Assembly: GCA_046351595.1 (NCBI GenBank)
Contig: JAXLYE010000005.1
Span: 310,001 to 374,000, forward strand
DNA from: JAXLYE01 sp046351595
GTDB taxonomy: Bacteria; Myxococcota_A; Polyangia; Palsa-1104; JAEUJZ01
Direction of reading: 5' to 3'
Length of the DNA stretch: 64,000 nucleotides
The position numbers and the translations under genes are program-made. Shown piece after piece: positions 39,327-48,728 of this stretch (position 1 is the first letter of the stretch; every line of letters begins with the position of its first letter). A model generated the notes under the pieces. It saw only the letters and a program-made list of their open reading frames with translations. It was not told the DNA's origin and ran no database searches.

Positions 39327-40067
39327 TCAGCGGCGCCGCGTCGTGCGACCGCGCGGGCGGGAGCGGGTCCGCGGCGCGGCAGACGCCTGCGTCGGCGCTG
39401 TCGTCTGCGCCGGCGTCGTCACCGGGGCTTGCTGCTGCGGCTGCGGGACGGGCCCGTAGGCGCGCAGGAAGCGCTCGACCTGCTCGTCGCAGACGCGCTC
39501 CAGCGGCAGCGGCCGCACGCAGTCGCCGCCGAGCCCGGACTGGTGCAGCGCCGAAAGGATCAGCGGCGACAGCAGCGACAGCGTCGCCAGCCGCACGTCG
39601 CACGGCGGCAGCTCGCCGCGATCGATGTGGTGCCCGAGCCGCGTCTCGACGCAGCGCAGGGTCGGCTCGAGGATCTGATTTAGGTAGGCCGGACCCACGG
39701 ACCGATCGCGCAGCCCGGTCGCGATGCCGAGCGCGTGGATCTCCAGCACGCCCATGCGCAGCCCCAGCAAGAGGCTCGCCATCACCTTGCGCAGCGACTC
39801 GGCCAGCGGCTCCTGCGGCGGCGCGGCGAGGCTTGTGGTGAACGGCGCGCCGAGCCGGCCCAGGCGCTCGAGCACCGCGCCGATCGCCTCGGCGCGCGTG
39901 CCGACGTGGTGGCGCAGCGACGACAGGCTGACGTCGGCGGCGGCGGCCAGCTCGCTCATGCTGACGCGCGCGGCGTCTTCCTTGAGCAGGCGCTGCTGCA
40001 GCGCCGCGAGGATCTGCTCTCGCTTCTGGTTGTAGTCCCGGTTTCGGTCGCCGGTCTTGCGGGCCAT
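39327..40067 (-). CDS. TetR-family transcriptional regulator
   Basis: 246 residues. HTH at about 15-60 (KREQILAALQQRLLKED, SMSELAAAADVSLSSLRHHVGTRAEAI). The ligand-binding domain ends near 205, followed by a long disordered tail rich in Gln, Thr and Arg. It is divergent from the c-heme lipoprotein gene at 40296; the 228-base gap holds a nested palindrome at 40148-40194. It most likely controls that lipoprotein gene and itself. Confidence 0.85.
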   Translation of the reverse strand: MARKTGDRNRDYNQKREQILAALQQRLLKEDAARVSMSELAAAADVSLSSLRHHVGTRAEAIGAVLERLGRLGAPFTTSLAAPPQEPLAESLRKVMASLLLGLRMGVLEIHALGIATGLRDRSVGPAYLNQILEPTLRCVETRLGHHIDRGELPPCDVRLATLSLLSPLILSALHQSGLGGDCVRPLPLERVCDEQVERFLRAYGPVPQPQQQAPVTTPAQTTAPTQASAAPRTRSRPRGRTTRRR

Positions 40068-40147
40068 GGCGCGGCTTTCCCTAAGGTATCTGCGATCGCG
40101 GCGGGGGCGTCTTGCTGTTTTGACGCCGCCGCCCGGGCCGCGGCACC

Positions 40148-40194
40148 CAATAAATTGTTGGTGCAGTCAGATTATCTGAATCATCAATTTATTG
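40148..40194. promoter_or_regulatory. Nested palindromic operator between divergent TetR and lipoprotein genes
   Basis: CAATAAATTG (40148-40157) and CAATTTATTG (40185-40194) are exact inverse repeats, and each is also a CAAT/ATTG dyad. Between them TCAGA-TTA-TCTGA (40167-40179) forms a second palindrome with nearly the same centre (~40172). The whole 47-base block is strongly AT-rich in a GC-rich setting. Two outer sites and one inner site suggest cooperative binding by the TetR regulator over the promoter core. Confidence 0.65.
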
Positions 40195-40295
40195 TCAGGC
40201 CGCAGGCGGGCCCGGTTCGCGCCGGGACCGGTGCGGCCCGCGGCCGTGCGCGTGGCCGCCTCCATCCATGGCAGCGAGACACAAAGGAGATCACC

Positions 40296-41474
40296 ATGAC
40301 GACGAGCAGAGAAACCTCCCGCCAGGCTCCGACCCCGGTCCCCGTAGCGCAGCGAGGGGCCGCTGGCCGCCGAGCCGGCTCTTTCCTTGCGGCGCTCGGG
40401 CTCGTGGCCTGCGGGCTCTGGGCCTGTGACGGCGACGACCCCGCGACGCCGGATCCGACGCCGGCCGCGACCCCCGACGGCGGCGCCAGCGACGGCGGCA
40501 CGGGAGGCCCGCCGACGAGCCGGCCGCTGTTCGTGTTCCCGTCGCTGTCGTGCCGCGACCCCAAGCCGGGCGAGCCCCCGGGCAAGAGCGCCGGCGGCAA
40601 GGTCTGCACCTGGCAGACGGTCAGCGCCGCCACAGAGGAGGGCCGGCACTACGAGGACTACGCCGACTGCTCGATCTCGATCAGCCAGCGCGGCTACTAC
40701 CCGGTGCCGCCGCCGGCTCCTCCGGCGAGCGATACGCGCATGAGCGACCCCGCCTACGCCGCCGAGGCCGCGTGGGTCAGGTCGCAGGTCGAGGCCACGG
40801 CCTGCGTCTGCTGCCACAAGGCGAGCATCACCAAGGCGGGCGCCTCGATCTGGGACATCGAGGCCAAGGGCAACTGGCTGAACACCTTCACGCCCTACGG
40901 CCTGGCGTTCGCGGGCGGCTTCATCGACTCGTCGCTGCTCGGCGCGTACCCCAAGGAGCAGAACAACGGCTTCAGCCGCGACCACCTCGGCATCCCGAGC
41001 ACGGACCCCGCGCGCATGGCCCGCTTCTTCGAGAACGAGCTGCGCTTCCGCGGCAAGTCTCCGGCCGACTTCGCGAGCGAGCCGCCGACGCCGGCGTACT
41101 TCTACCTTCTGGACAGCTACAAGCCCGCCGCGTGCAAGAACGGCGCGGGCGTAAAACCCGACGGGACGATCGTGTGGAACGGGCCGCCCTCGCGCTATGT
41201 GCAGGTGCTGGCTGCGGGCTCGCGCAACCCGGGCGTGCCGCCCAACCTCGATCTGCCGGCGGGCACGCTGTGGCGGCTCGATGTGCCGGTGACCGGAGCG
41301 CCGGTGGCGCCGGGCACGGTGCGCTACGGCGTGCTGCCCGCGGGCACCAGGCAGGGCTTCCCGAGCACCGGCCAGCCGGCCGCGCTGCAGCCCGGAGTCA
41401 CGTATTATCTATACGTGCAGGCGGACATCCTCGGTCCCGTCGAGCGCTGCCTGTTTACATACTCCGGAATGTGA
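40296..41474 (+). CDS. Lipoprotein with one c-type heme motif
   Basis: 392 residues; AAAGGAGA lies six bases before ATG 40296, an excellent site. A signal segment ends at LGLVACGLWAC, either Cys being a lipobox candidate. A Pro/Asp/Gly-rich spacer follows, then a Cys-containing domain. CVCCH (170-174) is a heme-binding motif with an extra Cys. The flanks read SDPAYAAEAAWVRSQVEATA and KASITKAGASIWDIEAKGNW. The C-terminal ~120 residues are beta-rich (GTLWRLDVPVTGAPVAPGTV, GVTYYLYVQADI). Probably a surface or periplasmic electron carrier controlled by the divergent TetR. Confidence 0.75.
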   Translation: MTTSRETSRQAPTPVPVAQRGAAGRRAGSFLAALGLVACGLWACDGDDPATPDPTPAATPDGGASDGGTGGPPTSRPLFVFPSLSCRDPKPGEPPGKSAGGKVCTWQTVSAATEEGRHYEDYADCSISISQRGYYPVPPPAPPASDTRMSDPAYAAEAAWVRSQVEATACVCCHKASITKAGASIWDIEAKGNWLNTFTPYGLAFAGGFIDSSLLGAYPKEQNNGFSRDHLGIPSTDPARMARFFENELRFRGKSPADFASEPPTPAYFYLLDSYKPAACKNGAGVKPDGTIVWNGPPSRYVQVLAAGSRNPGVPPNLDLPAGTLWRLDVPVTGAPVAPGTVRYGVLPAGTRQGFPSTGQPAALQPGVTYYLYVQADILGPVERCLFTYSGM

Positions 41475-41490
41475 GCGCGGGCGGGCGCGA

Positions 41491-42204
41491 TCAGCTCTGG
41501 GAGTACACGGCCTGCTCGCCGTCCGAGAGCGGGAACGAGGGCGTGCCGCGCATGCGCGCCGCCGGCCGCGAGATGGCGCGGCGCTCGACGACGAGCACGC
41601 TGTCGTAGAAGTGCATCCCGAAGGCCGAGCGGGTGAAGTCGTCGACCGCCAGCGAGGACTCGGAGGAGTGCCAGGCATTGAGCTGATCGATCAGCCGCTT
41701 TGCGTACTCGATGAAGGTGCCGGGTCGGCGGTGCCCGCCGCCGTAGGGCGGCATGTAGCTGGTGTGCAGATCCTCGGCCAGGTACACGCCGCCTTCGTTG
41801 AGGTGTCCGTACAGCTCCTCGAAGCTCGTGATCTGCTGGCCCATCGTGTGACCGCCGTCGTCGATGATGACGTCGAGCTTGGGCAGGGTGGCGCGCAGCG
41901 AGCGGAGGAAGCTGCGGTCCTCCTGATCGCCGATGAAGACCGTGATGTTCGGCTCGGTGAGCTCCATGCAGCGGGGGTTGATGTCGACCCCGAAGATCCG
42001 CGCCTGCGCTCCGAAGTAGTGCTTCCACATCTGCAGCGAGCCGCCGTGGTACACGCCGAGCTCCAGGACGGAGACCGGCCTGCCCCGGAACTTGGCGAAG
42101 TGCCGATCGTAGATCTCGAAGAAGTGCATCCACTTGTGGATGAGGCGGTGGTCGCCGCGCTCGAAGAATTCGCGTAGCACTGTCCCGTCGGCTGTCGGTT
42201 CCAT
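41491..42204 (-). CDS. Class I SAM-dependent methyltransferase, CmcI/sugar-O-methyltransferase-like
   Basis: 237 residues from ATG 42204 (GTG 42213 is an alternative). VLELGVYHGGSLQMWKHYFG is motif I, IFGVDINPRC follows, then DVIIDDGGHTMGQQITSFEEL with the acidic pair that binds metal in this group, and GGVYLAEDLHTSY. Enzymes with this layout methylate sugars of macrolides and similar glycosides, or act like CmcI on cephalosporins. No glycosyltransferase or scaffold enzyme is adjacent. Its stop is 16 bases from that of the convergent heme lipoprotein. A distant relative of the enzyme at 24123-25136. Confidence 0.8.
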   Translation of the reverse strand: MEPTADGTVLREFFERGDHRLIHKWMHFFEIYDRHFAKFRGRPVSVLELGVYHGGSLQMWKHYFGAQARIFGVDINPRCMELTEPNITVFIGDQEDRSFLRSLRATLPKLDVIIDDGGHTMGQQITSFEELYGHLNEGGVYLAEDLHTSYMPPYGGGHRRPGTFIEYAKRLIDQLNAWHSSESSLAVDDFTRSAFGMHFYDSVLVVERRAISRPAARMRGTPSFPLSDGEQAVYSQS

Positions 42205-42468
42205 CGCCGGCACAATGCCACACTTTGTCGGCCTGCGGAGGCGCGGCGTCCTGAGCGGGCGCGGGCCGCGCGGGCGGCGGCGCGCTCGATCCGCAGCGTC
42301 CCGCGCAGGTTCGGTCGATCCGCGGCGTGCACCGCGGGACCGGCGGGTGGGCGCAGCCGCTCAGCCACAGCGCGCTCCAGAGATACGCGCAGAGCCAGGT
42401 GCGGAGCGCGGCGAGACGGCGGGCACCCGCTCATGATACGGACCGCGGTCGGGGCTCGGGCGGGCGGA

Positions 42469-42930
42469 TCAGAACCGGAGCTGCAGCCACGCGACCGGCG
42501 CCGGCGCGGGCCGGAGCGTGCCGGCGGGGACCGGGGCCGGCGCGCTCAGCCCGTAGCCCAAAAGCGCGCTGCCCGCGACCGTCAGCGCGATGCTGCTCAG
42601 CCCGAGGCCGAGCCGGGGTCCGGCCTCCAGCGTCACCTGCTCTGGCGTCGCGGCGGCGCGATAGACGACCAGCGACAGCACCGAGACGATCGCGGCGCCG
42701 GCGGTCGCGAGCAGGACCGCGCCCGCGACCTTGCAGCGGTAGCGTGTCTGCGCCTTCGCATCGGGCGGCCCGGGCAGTCTGGCCTGCCTCGTCGCTGCCG
42801 GCGCTGCCGTTGCAGGTCCCGCGGCCGGTGCCTGCGGCTCGGCGCGCGCGACCGCCGCGGACTCCGGAGGCGGCGGCGGCGGGGTCGGGGCGTCGGCGGC
42901 AAGGCTCAGCACGGCGAGCAGCGGCGTCAT
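42469..42930 (-). CDS. Small Pro/Ala-rich membrane protein
   Basis: 153 residues from ATG 42930. Signal-like N-terminus (MTPLLAVLSLAADA), a Pro/Ala-rich spacer, RYRCKVAGAVLLATAGAAIVSVLSL (membrane segment), and a second hydrophobic Gly/Ala/Leu segment near the C-terminus. The layout matches C-terminal membrane modules of nearby envelope proteins. Divergent from the PEGA protein with 147 bases between starts. No family recognised. Confidence 0.55.
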   Translation of the reverse strand: MTPLLAVLSLAADAPTPPPPPPESAAVARAEPQAPAAGPATAAPAATRQARLPGPPDAKAQTRYRCKVAGAVLLATAGAAIVSVLSLVVYRAAATPEQVTLEAGPRLGLGLSSIALTVAGSALLGYGLSAPAPVPAGTLRPAPAPVAWLQLRF

Positions 42931-43077
42931 GGTCCCTATCTTATACAGGCGCTGCTGCGGCCTGGCCCGGGCCTGTGTCCGTACGCCCCAGCCCGACGGA
43001 CAGCGGCGGCGACGTCGTCGCGTTGACACCCAGCGCGCCGGCGTGCGACCGTCAAAAATGAGGCGCAGAGCAGCGGA

Positions 43078-44766
43078 ATGCAGCGGGGGAGGTACCGGGT
43101 CCGGCCAGGGTCGCGCGCTCTCTCTGTCCCGAAGGGAAGGGCGGGACCGCGCGTCCGGCTCGCAGCGGTCGTGGGGCTGCTCGGGCTGGCCTGCTCGCTG
43201 TCGTTTGTGCCGGAGGGTCTGTGCCGGCCGCGGCGTGCGGCGAAGCCGGCGGGCGCCGCCGCGGACCGGCCCGACAAGGCGGTCGCACCGACGGTAACGC
43301 TGCCCGAGGACGGCGCGCAGGTGCGGCTGCAGGCCGCGGCCCAGGCGCAGAAGGCTGGACGCCTGGACGAGGCGATCGCCGCGCTGGAGGCTCTGTACCT
43401 CGACACGCGGGCACCGGCGGCGCTGCGGCAGCTCGGGGAGCTCGCGCGGCAGCAGGGGCGACTGGTGGCGGCGGCGGATCTGCTGCGCCGGTACCTGGAC
43501 AGCACCAGCCTGCCGCCCGACGACAAGGAGGCGCAGGACATCCGCCAGGTGCTGGGCGGCGTGACCGAGCCATCGATCGAGGCCGCCATCGTCGGCGGTC
43601 GCGGCTGGGCGCTGCGCATCGACGATCGGCTCGTCGGGATCCTGCCGCTGCCGGGGCCGGTGATGCTGTCGCCGGGCGCGCACCGGCTCGTGGTGGAGCA
43701 GGCCGGCAAGACCAGCCCGAGCGCCGCCATCGAGCTGCCCGCGGACTCGCAGCTCGAGATCAGCCTGTCGCTGTCGCCGCAGCAGGAGCTGCGCCCGGTC
43801 GTGAGCCGGATCCCGACGGTGGCCGTGCTGATCGACGGGCCGACCGAGGCGTGGGCCGCGGTCCGGGAGCCGGCGGACTCGCCGCGGCTGCTCGATGCGA
43901 TCCGCACCGCGCTGGCGGCCAAGCGGTCGGCGGCGGTGCGCAGCGAGCGACAGGGCGAGGCGCTGCGCCGGCCCGAGTTCGCGCGCTGCGAGCAGTCGCC
44001 GGAGTGCCAGGCGCGGCTCGGGCAGCTGCTGCACGCGACGTACGTCCTGTCCTTCGGCCCGCCGCGTGTCGACAGCTCGCCGCTGAGCAGCGCGCTGCCG
44101 CTGCGCCTCTTGGACACCCGGACGCGGCAGGTCGCGGCCGAGCGCAGCGTCGAGTGCCCGAGCTGCACGGCGCCGGTGCGGGCGGTGCGCATCGGCACCG
44201 CGGTGTACGAGCTGCTCGCGACGGCGATGTCGCGCCCGCGCGGGACGCTGTCGATCACCTCGCAGCCGCCGGGCGCCGCGCTGCGGCTCAACGGCGAGCC
44301 GCGCGGTCCTTCGCCGCTGCAAGCGGAGGTGTTCGCGGGCGTCTATGAGATCGTGGCCGAGCAGCCGGGGTACGTCCCGAGCAGGACCTCGCTGGAGGTG
44401 CAGCCCGGACAGAGCGCGACCGCGGAGCTGCGGCTCGCGAGCGCGGCGCCGGCGGCTCCTCCTTCCCTCGCGCCGGCGGCTCGTGCGGAGGCGGGTCGCA
44501 GGCCGCTGTGGCGCCTGATCGCCGGCAGCTCGCTGCTCGGTGCGGGCGTGATCCTCGTCGGGTTCGGCGCCTCGGCGCTGGCGGTGAACGGGCGCTGCAA
44601 GGCCGCCCCGACCACTACGACACCGCCGCCGACATCGGGAGTCCCGACGGATCCGTGCCTGCCGGTCTACGAAACCGCGGGCGTCGGCGGCGGGCTGGTC
44701 GGAGCCGGGGCCGGGGCGGTGCTCGGCGGCGTGCTCCTTATCGCGTGGCCGCCGGCTCGCAGGTAG
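43078..44766 (+). CDS. PEGA-domain protein with TPR-like N-terminus
   Basis: 562 residues. Arg-rich start then hydrophobic segment (about 27-48), a signal anchor. Residues ~75-160 are TPR-like (AQAQKAGRLDEAIAALEALY, LGELARQQGRLVAAADLLRRYL). A middle region with paired Cys (RCEQSPECQARL, ECPSC) follows. A PEGA repeat lies at about 384-455 (GTLSITSQPPGAALRLNGEP, VFAGVYEIVAEQPGYVP). Two hydrophobic Gly/Ala segments at the C-terminus form a hairpin in the membrane. PEGA domains are surface-exposed in many Myxococcota proteins; the role is unknown. Very likely envelope-associated. Confidence 0.72.
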   Translation: MQRGRYRVRPGSRALSVPKGRAGPRVRLAAVVGLLGLACSLSFVPEGLCRPRRAAKPAGAAADRPDKAVAPTVTLPEDGAQVRLQAAAQAQKAGRLDEAIAALEALYLDTRAPAALRQLGELARQQGRLVAAADLLRRYLDSTSLPPDDKEAQDIRQVLGGVTEPSIEAAIVGGRGWALRIDDRLVGILPLPGPVMLSPGAHRLVVEQAGKTSPSAAIELPADSQLEISLSLSPQQELRPVVSRIPTVAVLIDGPTEAWAAVREPADSPRLLDAIRTALAAKRSAAVRSERQGEALRRPEFARCEQSPECQARLGQLLHATYVLSFGPPRVDSSPLSSALPLRLLDTRTRQVAAERSVECPSCTAPVRAVRIGTAVYELLATAMSRPRGTLSITSQPPGAALRLNGEPRGPSPLQAEVFAGVYEIVAEQPGYVPSRTSLEVQPGQSATAELRLASAAPAAPPSLAPAARAEAGRRPLWRLIAGSSLLGAGVILVGFGASALAVNGRCKAAPTTTTPPPTSGVPTDPCLPVYETAGVGGGLVGAGAGAVLGGVLLIAWPPARR

Positions 44767-44836
44767 GAATGCGCGCGGCGCGAGCCGAGCAGGAATCGAT
44801 GGGAGACAGCGTGTCTCGCGTACGCGGACCGCGCGC

Positions 44837-45961
44837 TCACGGCCGCAGGCTGCGGTCGTTCCACTGGTTCCCGTCCCAGAAACAGACGGAGCCCTGCTCA
44901 CCGACGACCCAGACGCTGCTGGCCGAGGTGACGTAGACGCCGAGGAAGCTGCTCGGGCGGAAGGAGCAGCTGTTGGCGGACCACGCCGTGCCGTTGTAGC
45001 GCAGCACGGTGTTGGCGTCTCCCACGGTCCAGACGTTGGTGCCGCTGCTGCCGTGGATCGACCGCAGGTCCTGGGTGGTGCCGGAGCTCACGCTCATCCA
45101 GCTGCCGAGCAGCAGGATGCGGCGGATGACGCCCTTTTGACCGACCGCCCAGACCGCGCTGGTGTCGGTGCACGCGGCGTACAGATCCGCGGTCGTCATC
45201 GAGCTCTCGGCCGCCCAGCCGCCGGCGTCCTCGGTCAGCAGCGCGCCGCCGAGGCCCACCGCCCAGGTCTTGAAGGCGCCGACGACCACCGGGATCGTCA
45301 GCCCGTAAAGGGCCGGGCTCCCCAGCTGCGTCGGGTCCTTCTGCCACTGCGTGCCGGTGCCGTTTAGGAACCAGCGCGCGCCCGAGGTCGCGATGATGCG
45401 GCGGCGGATCGTCGAGCCGGCGAGCACGGAGTAGACCGCGCGCAGCTCGAGCCCGGGCTCGGGTGTCTGCACCGCGGACCAGCTGGTGCCGTTGTAGCTC
45501 AGCACCGTGCTGTCGCTGCCCACGGCCCAGATGTCGCTGGCTCCCATGCCGTGGACGGAGTTGAGCTGCGCCGTGCTCAGGCGCTCCATCGGCTGCCAGG
45601 TGGAGGCGGCGCTGGTCGCATCCGACAGCTTGAGGATGAGCCCCTTGTCGCCGACGGCCCACACCGTGTTCGGGTCCGAAAGGTAGACGCTGCGCAGGGT
45701 CGGCAGCGGCTCGCACGCCTGGGTCCGCGGGTTGCACCAGTCCGAGGTCGAGGTGCAGTCTGTGTTGCTGCGGCAGACCGCGGGAGGGACCGCCAGATCG
45801 AAGGGGGCAGGGTTCGCGGCGTCCGCGGGCTGCGCCAGATCACCCGTCGCGCAGGCGGTCGTGCTGGCGCCGCAGGGAGGCGGCTGGCTCAGGTAGGCGT
45901 CCCAGAGGGAGTCGCAGGCGGCACCGTGCAGCGACAAGGCCAGCAGGAACGCCTTCTTCAT
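44837..45961 (-). CDS. Beta-propeller lipoprotein
   Basis: 374 residues from ATG 45961, with GGAGGAG just upstream; longer frames are antisense noise. Lipobox LSLHGAAC. After a Cys-rich segment (CRSNTDCTSTSDWCNPRTQAC, an EGF-like or disulfide knot) come propeller repeats of the form VWAVGDKGLILK, IWAVGSDSTVLSYNGTSW, VWTVGDANTVLRYNGTAW and VWVVGEQGSVCFWDGNQW, about 40-50 residues apart. The WAVG...G.....W pattern is the same as in the lipoprotein at 48729-50333, so these are paralogues. Confidence 0.78.
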   Translation of the reverse strand: MKKAFLLALSLHGAACDSLWDAYLSQPPPCGASTTACATGDLAQPADAANPAPFDLAVPPAVCRSNTDCTSTSDWCNPRTQACEPLPTLRSVYLSDPNTVWAVGDKGLILKLSDATSAASTWQPMERLSTAQLNSVHGMGASDIWAVGSDSTVLSYNGTSWSAVQTPEPGLELRAVYSVLAGSTIRRRIIATSGARWFLNGTGTQWQKDPTQLGSPALYGLTIPVVVGAFKTWAVGLGGALLTEDAGGWAAESSMTTADLYAACTDTSAVWAVGQKGVIRRILLLGSWMSVSSGTTQDLRSIHGSSGTNVWTVGDANTVLRYNGTAWSANSCSFRPSSFLGVYVTSASSVWVVGEQGSVCFWDGNQWNDRSLRP

Positions 45962-46272
45962 CTCTCTCCTCCCGATACGTCCGTTCCGGAGTGCAGCCGC
46001 TCCCGATCGACGGAGCCCGTGCCGCCGTCGCAGGCTCGCCGCGCCTCCCTCCCAGAAAAGGAGCGCGAAAGGAGGCCGAGGGAGCGTGAAAGGAGGAACG
46101 GGACGTGGGCGATTGTACTTTGCCGTCACAGCGTGGTGCAAGCAGGGCTTCGTCAGGCGCTGCGCGCGCCGTCCCGCCTCCGTCCCGTCTCCGTCCCGTC
46201 TCCGTCCTGGGCGGGCCGGGCCGGGGTCGGCGCGGTGCGCGGCGGCGGGCTCGGCGTGATAGGACCGCACGC
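45962..46272. other. Divergent intergenic region
   Basis: Promoters of the two flanking lipoprotein genes must lie here. CGTCCCGTCTC-type direct repeats occur at about 46170-46210. No gene is visible. Confidence 0.4.
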
Positions 46273-48100
46273 ATGCGGCGATTCCTGCGGACGTCCCTCG
46301 GCCGTGCGGCGCTTCCCTCTCTGTTTTTTTCGCTGTTCGGCGCTGGGTCCGGTGCGGGCTGCGCGCCCGACCTCGGCGGCGCAGAGGTCGCGCGCGAGGG
46401 CGTGCGCACGGCCGCGAGCGGCGGCGGCGCGCCCTACCGCGGCGCGGGCCGCACCGTGCCTCCCTTCGGCTATGGCCGCGTCGAGCAGCTGCTGGTCTAC
46501 AGCCCGGCCGCGGGGCGCACCGGGCAGTGGTGGTGCGACAACCACTTTGCCAAGAACCTCGGCGGTGAGTGGCGCTGCCGCGGCGTCTCGGGCGGCGGCC
46601 GCTGCGACACCACCGCGGCCGGCGACGAGCTGGTGAGCTGCAGCCAGTACGACGACGTGCAGAGCGTCGGCGTGTATGCCGCGGCGGCCGGCCGCACCGG
46701 GCAGTGGTGGTGCGACAACCACTTCGGCCGGAACCTGGGCGGGACCTGGGACTGCCTGCGCGTCGGCGGCGCGCGCTGCGGCGACGACGCGCCCGGCGGC
46801 GCCGCGGTCACCTGCGGCCGCTACGGCCGGGTCGACGAGGGACCGTTTTCGCCGCCCGCCTGCGACGCGCCCGCCCTGGACGGCGCCGAGGCCGAGTTCT
46901 GCCGGTACACGGAGTACCGGACCACGCGCGCGGCCTCGACCCTGTACCTGTACAACGACTTCGTGCGCGCCGGCTTCAACCGCTCGTTCGGCGGCACCCT
47001 GTTCGAGCTGTACGGGACCGACCAGCAGAACCGGATCGAGGAGCACGGCGGCGCCGCGGTGCAGCTGTCGATCTGGGGCTACGACGCGGCGGCGAGCGGC
47101 GCCGGCTACTTCACGACCGAGACCTGCAGCCCGACTCCGTTCTCGGATCCGGCGCGCTGCGCGGCGGCAAACGGCGGCAAGGCGTGCGCCTTCTTCCCGA
47201 CCCGCGGCGCCCAGATCAGCAACTGCTCGACGGAGCTCGCGTGCACGGGCTGGTCCGCGGGCGCGCCCTGGAATCCCATCCAGGCGCAGGCCGCGGGGTG
47301 CGGCTGGAACGGGACCAGCAACGACGTGACCGCGGTGGCGCAGGGCCGCGACGGGCTGACGCTGAGCAAGCCCGAGCCGTATCACTTCACCAAGACCACG
47401 GCGTTTTCGGGCCTCACGTTCCACACCACCGGTCAGGTGCCCAGCGATCGCCCGTACGTGCGCCTGCGCTACCGCATGGTCTACGCCGGCCGCGACGTCG
47501 GCGCGCACAACCAGGAGATCCCGGCGATCTTCACCGACGACCGGATCAGCGCCTGGTACTACTTCTACGAGGGCGCGGCGCCCTACGCCGATGCCTCGGG
47601 CTCGGTGACGCGGCTGGCCGCGGGCTCGGGGACCGGCCTGAACCTGCCGGGCCGCGGCACCCCGCCGGCCGGCTTCGAAACCGGCGCCCAAGCCGCCAGC
47701 GAGGACTGGATGTCGGTCTGCGATGCCAGCGAGACGCAGTGCCTGACCGTCGCCAGCTTCGCGCCGGCGGTCAAGACGCTGGTGCAGAGCCGGCACTATG
47801 TCACCGCGCTCGGGCGCTTTGCGCTCGGGCGCTCGTTCGAAAAGACCTGGGACGTCTTCCTGTTCCCCTACCGCTTCGACGAGGTCGTGGCGGGGCGCTC
47901 GGTGCGCGAGTGGATCTACGTGCTGCGGCGGGAGAGCTTAGCCGCCCCGGCCGCGCGGCTCCAGCCCGGCGCCCGCCAACACGCCGCGCCCGCCGACGGT
48001 GCGGCAGGCGGGCGGCCGGGTCGGCCGGGTCGGACCGGGATCGCGAACGCCGCTTGCGGTCGCCGCTCGAGCCGCGCGCAGGATCCGGTAAAGTGCCGGC

Positions 48101-48432
<332 letters not shown>

Positions 48433-48465
48433 AATCGGGCGGCAGCGCGGGGTGTGCTCGCCCGC

Positions 48466-48520
48466 TCGCCTCGCCTCGCCTCGCCTCGCCTCGCCTCGCC
48501 TCGCCTCGCCTCGCCTCGCC
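48466..48520. repeat. (TCGCC)11 microsatellite
   Basis: Eleven perfect copies of TCGCC. It lies 34 bases after the 11-bp array and about 210 bases before the next gene. Such a pure pentanucleotide run is prone to slippage. Confidence 0.95.
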
Positions 48521-48728
48521 TCGGCGGATCGGGCGGTCGTCTTGCGGATGTTGCGCGGCGCCCTGCCCAGATTGCGCGGGGGCTGCAAGGGCGCTCGGGG
48601 CTCCGGCGGCAGCCGCTGCGATCCGCTGTCCTTTCAGGGACTTGGCCGGGCCCGCGCCGCTCGACGGAGAACTCGGGCGCGTGCGCGTGGTACGCTGGCC
48701 TCAGACAATCGCCTTGGGGAGGTGTCTG

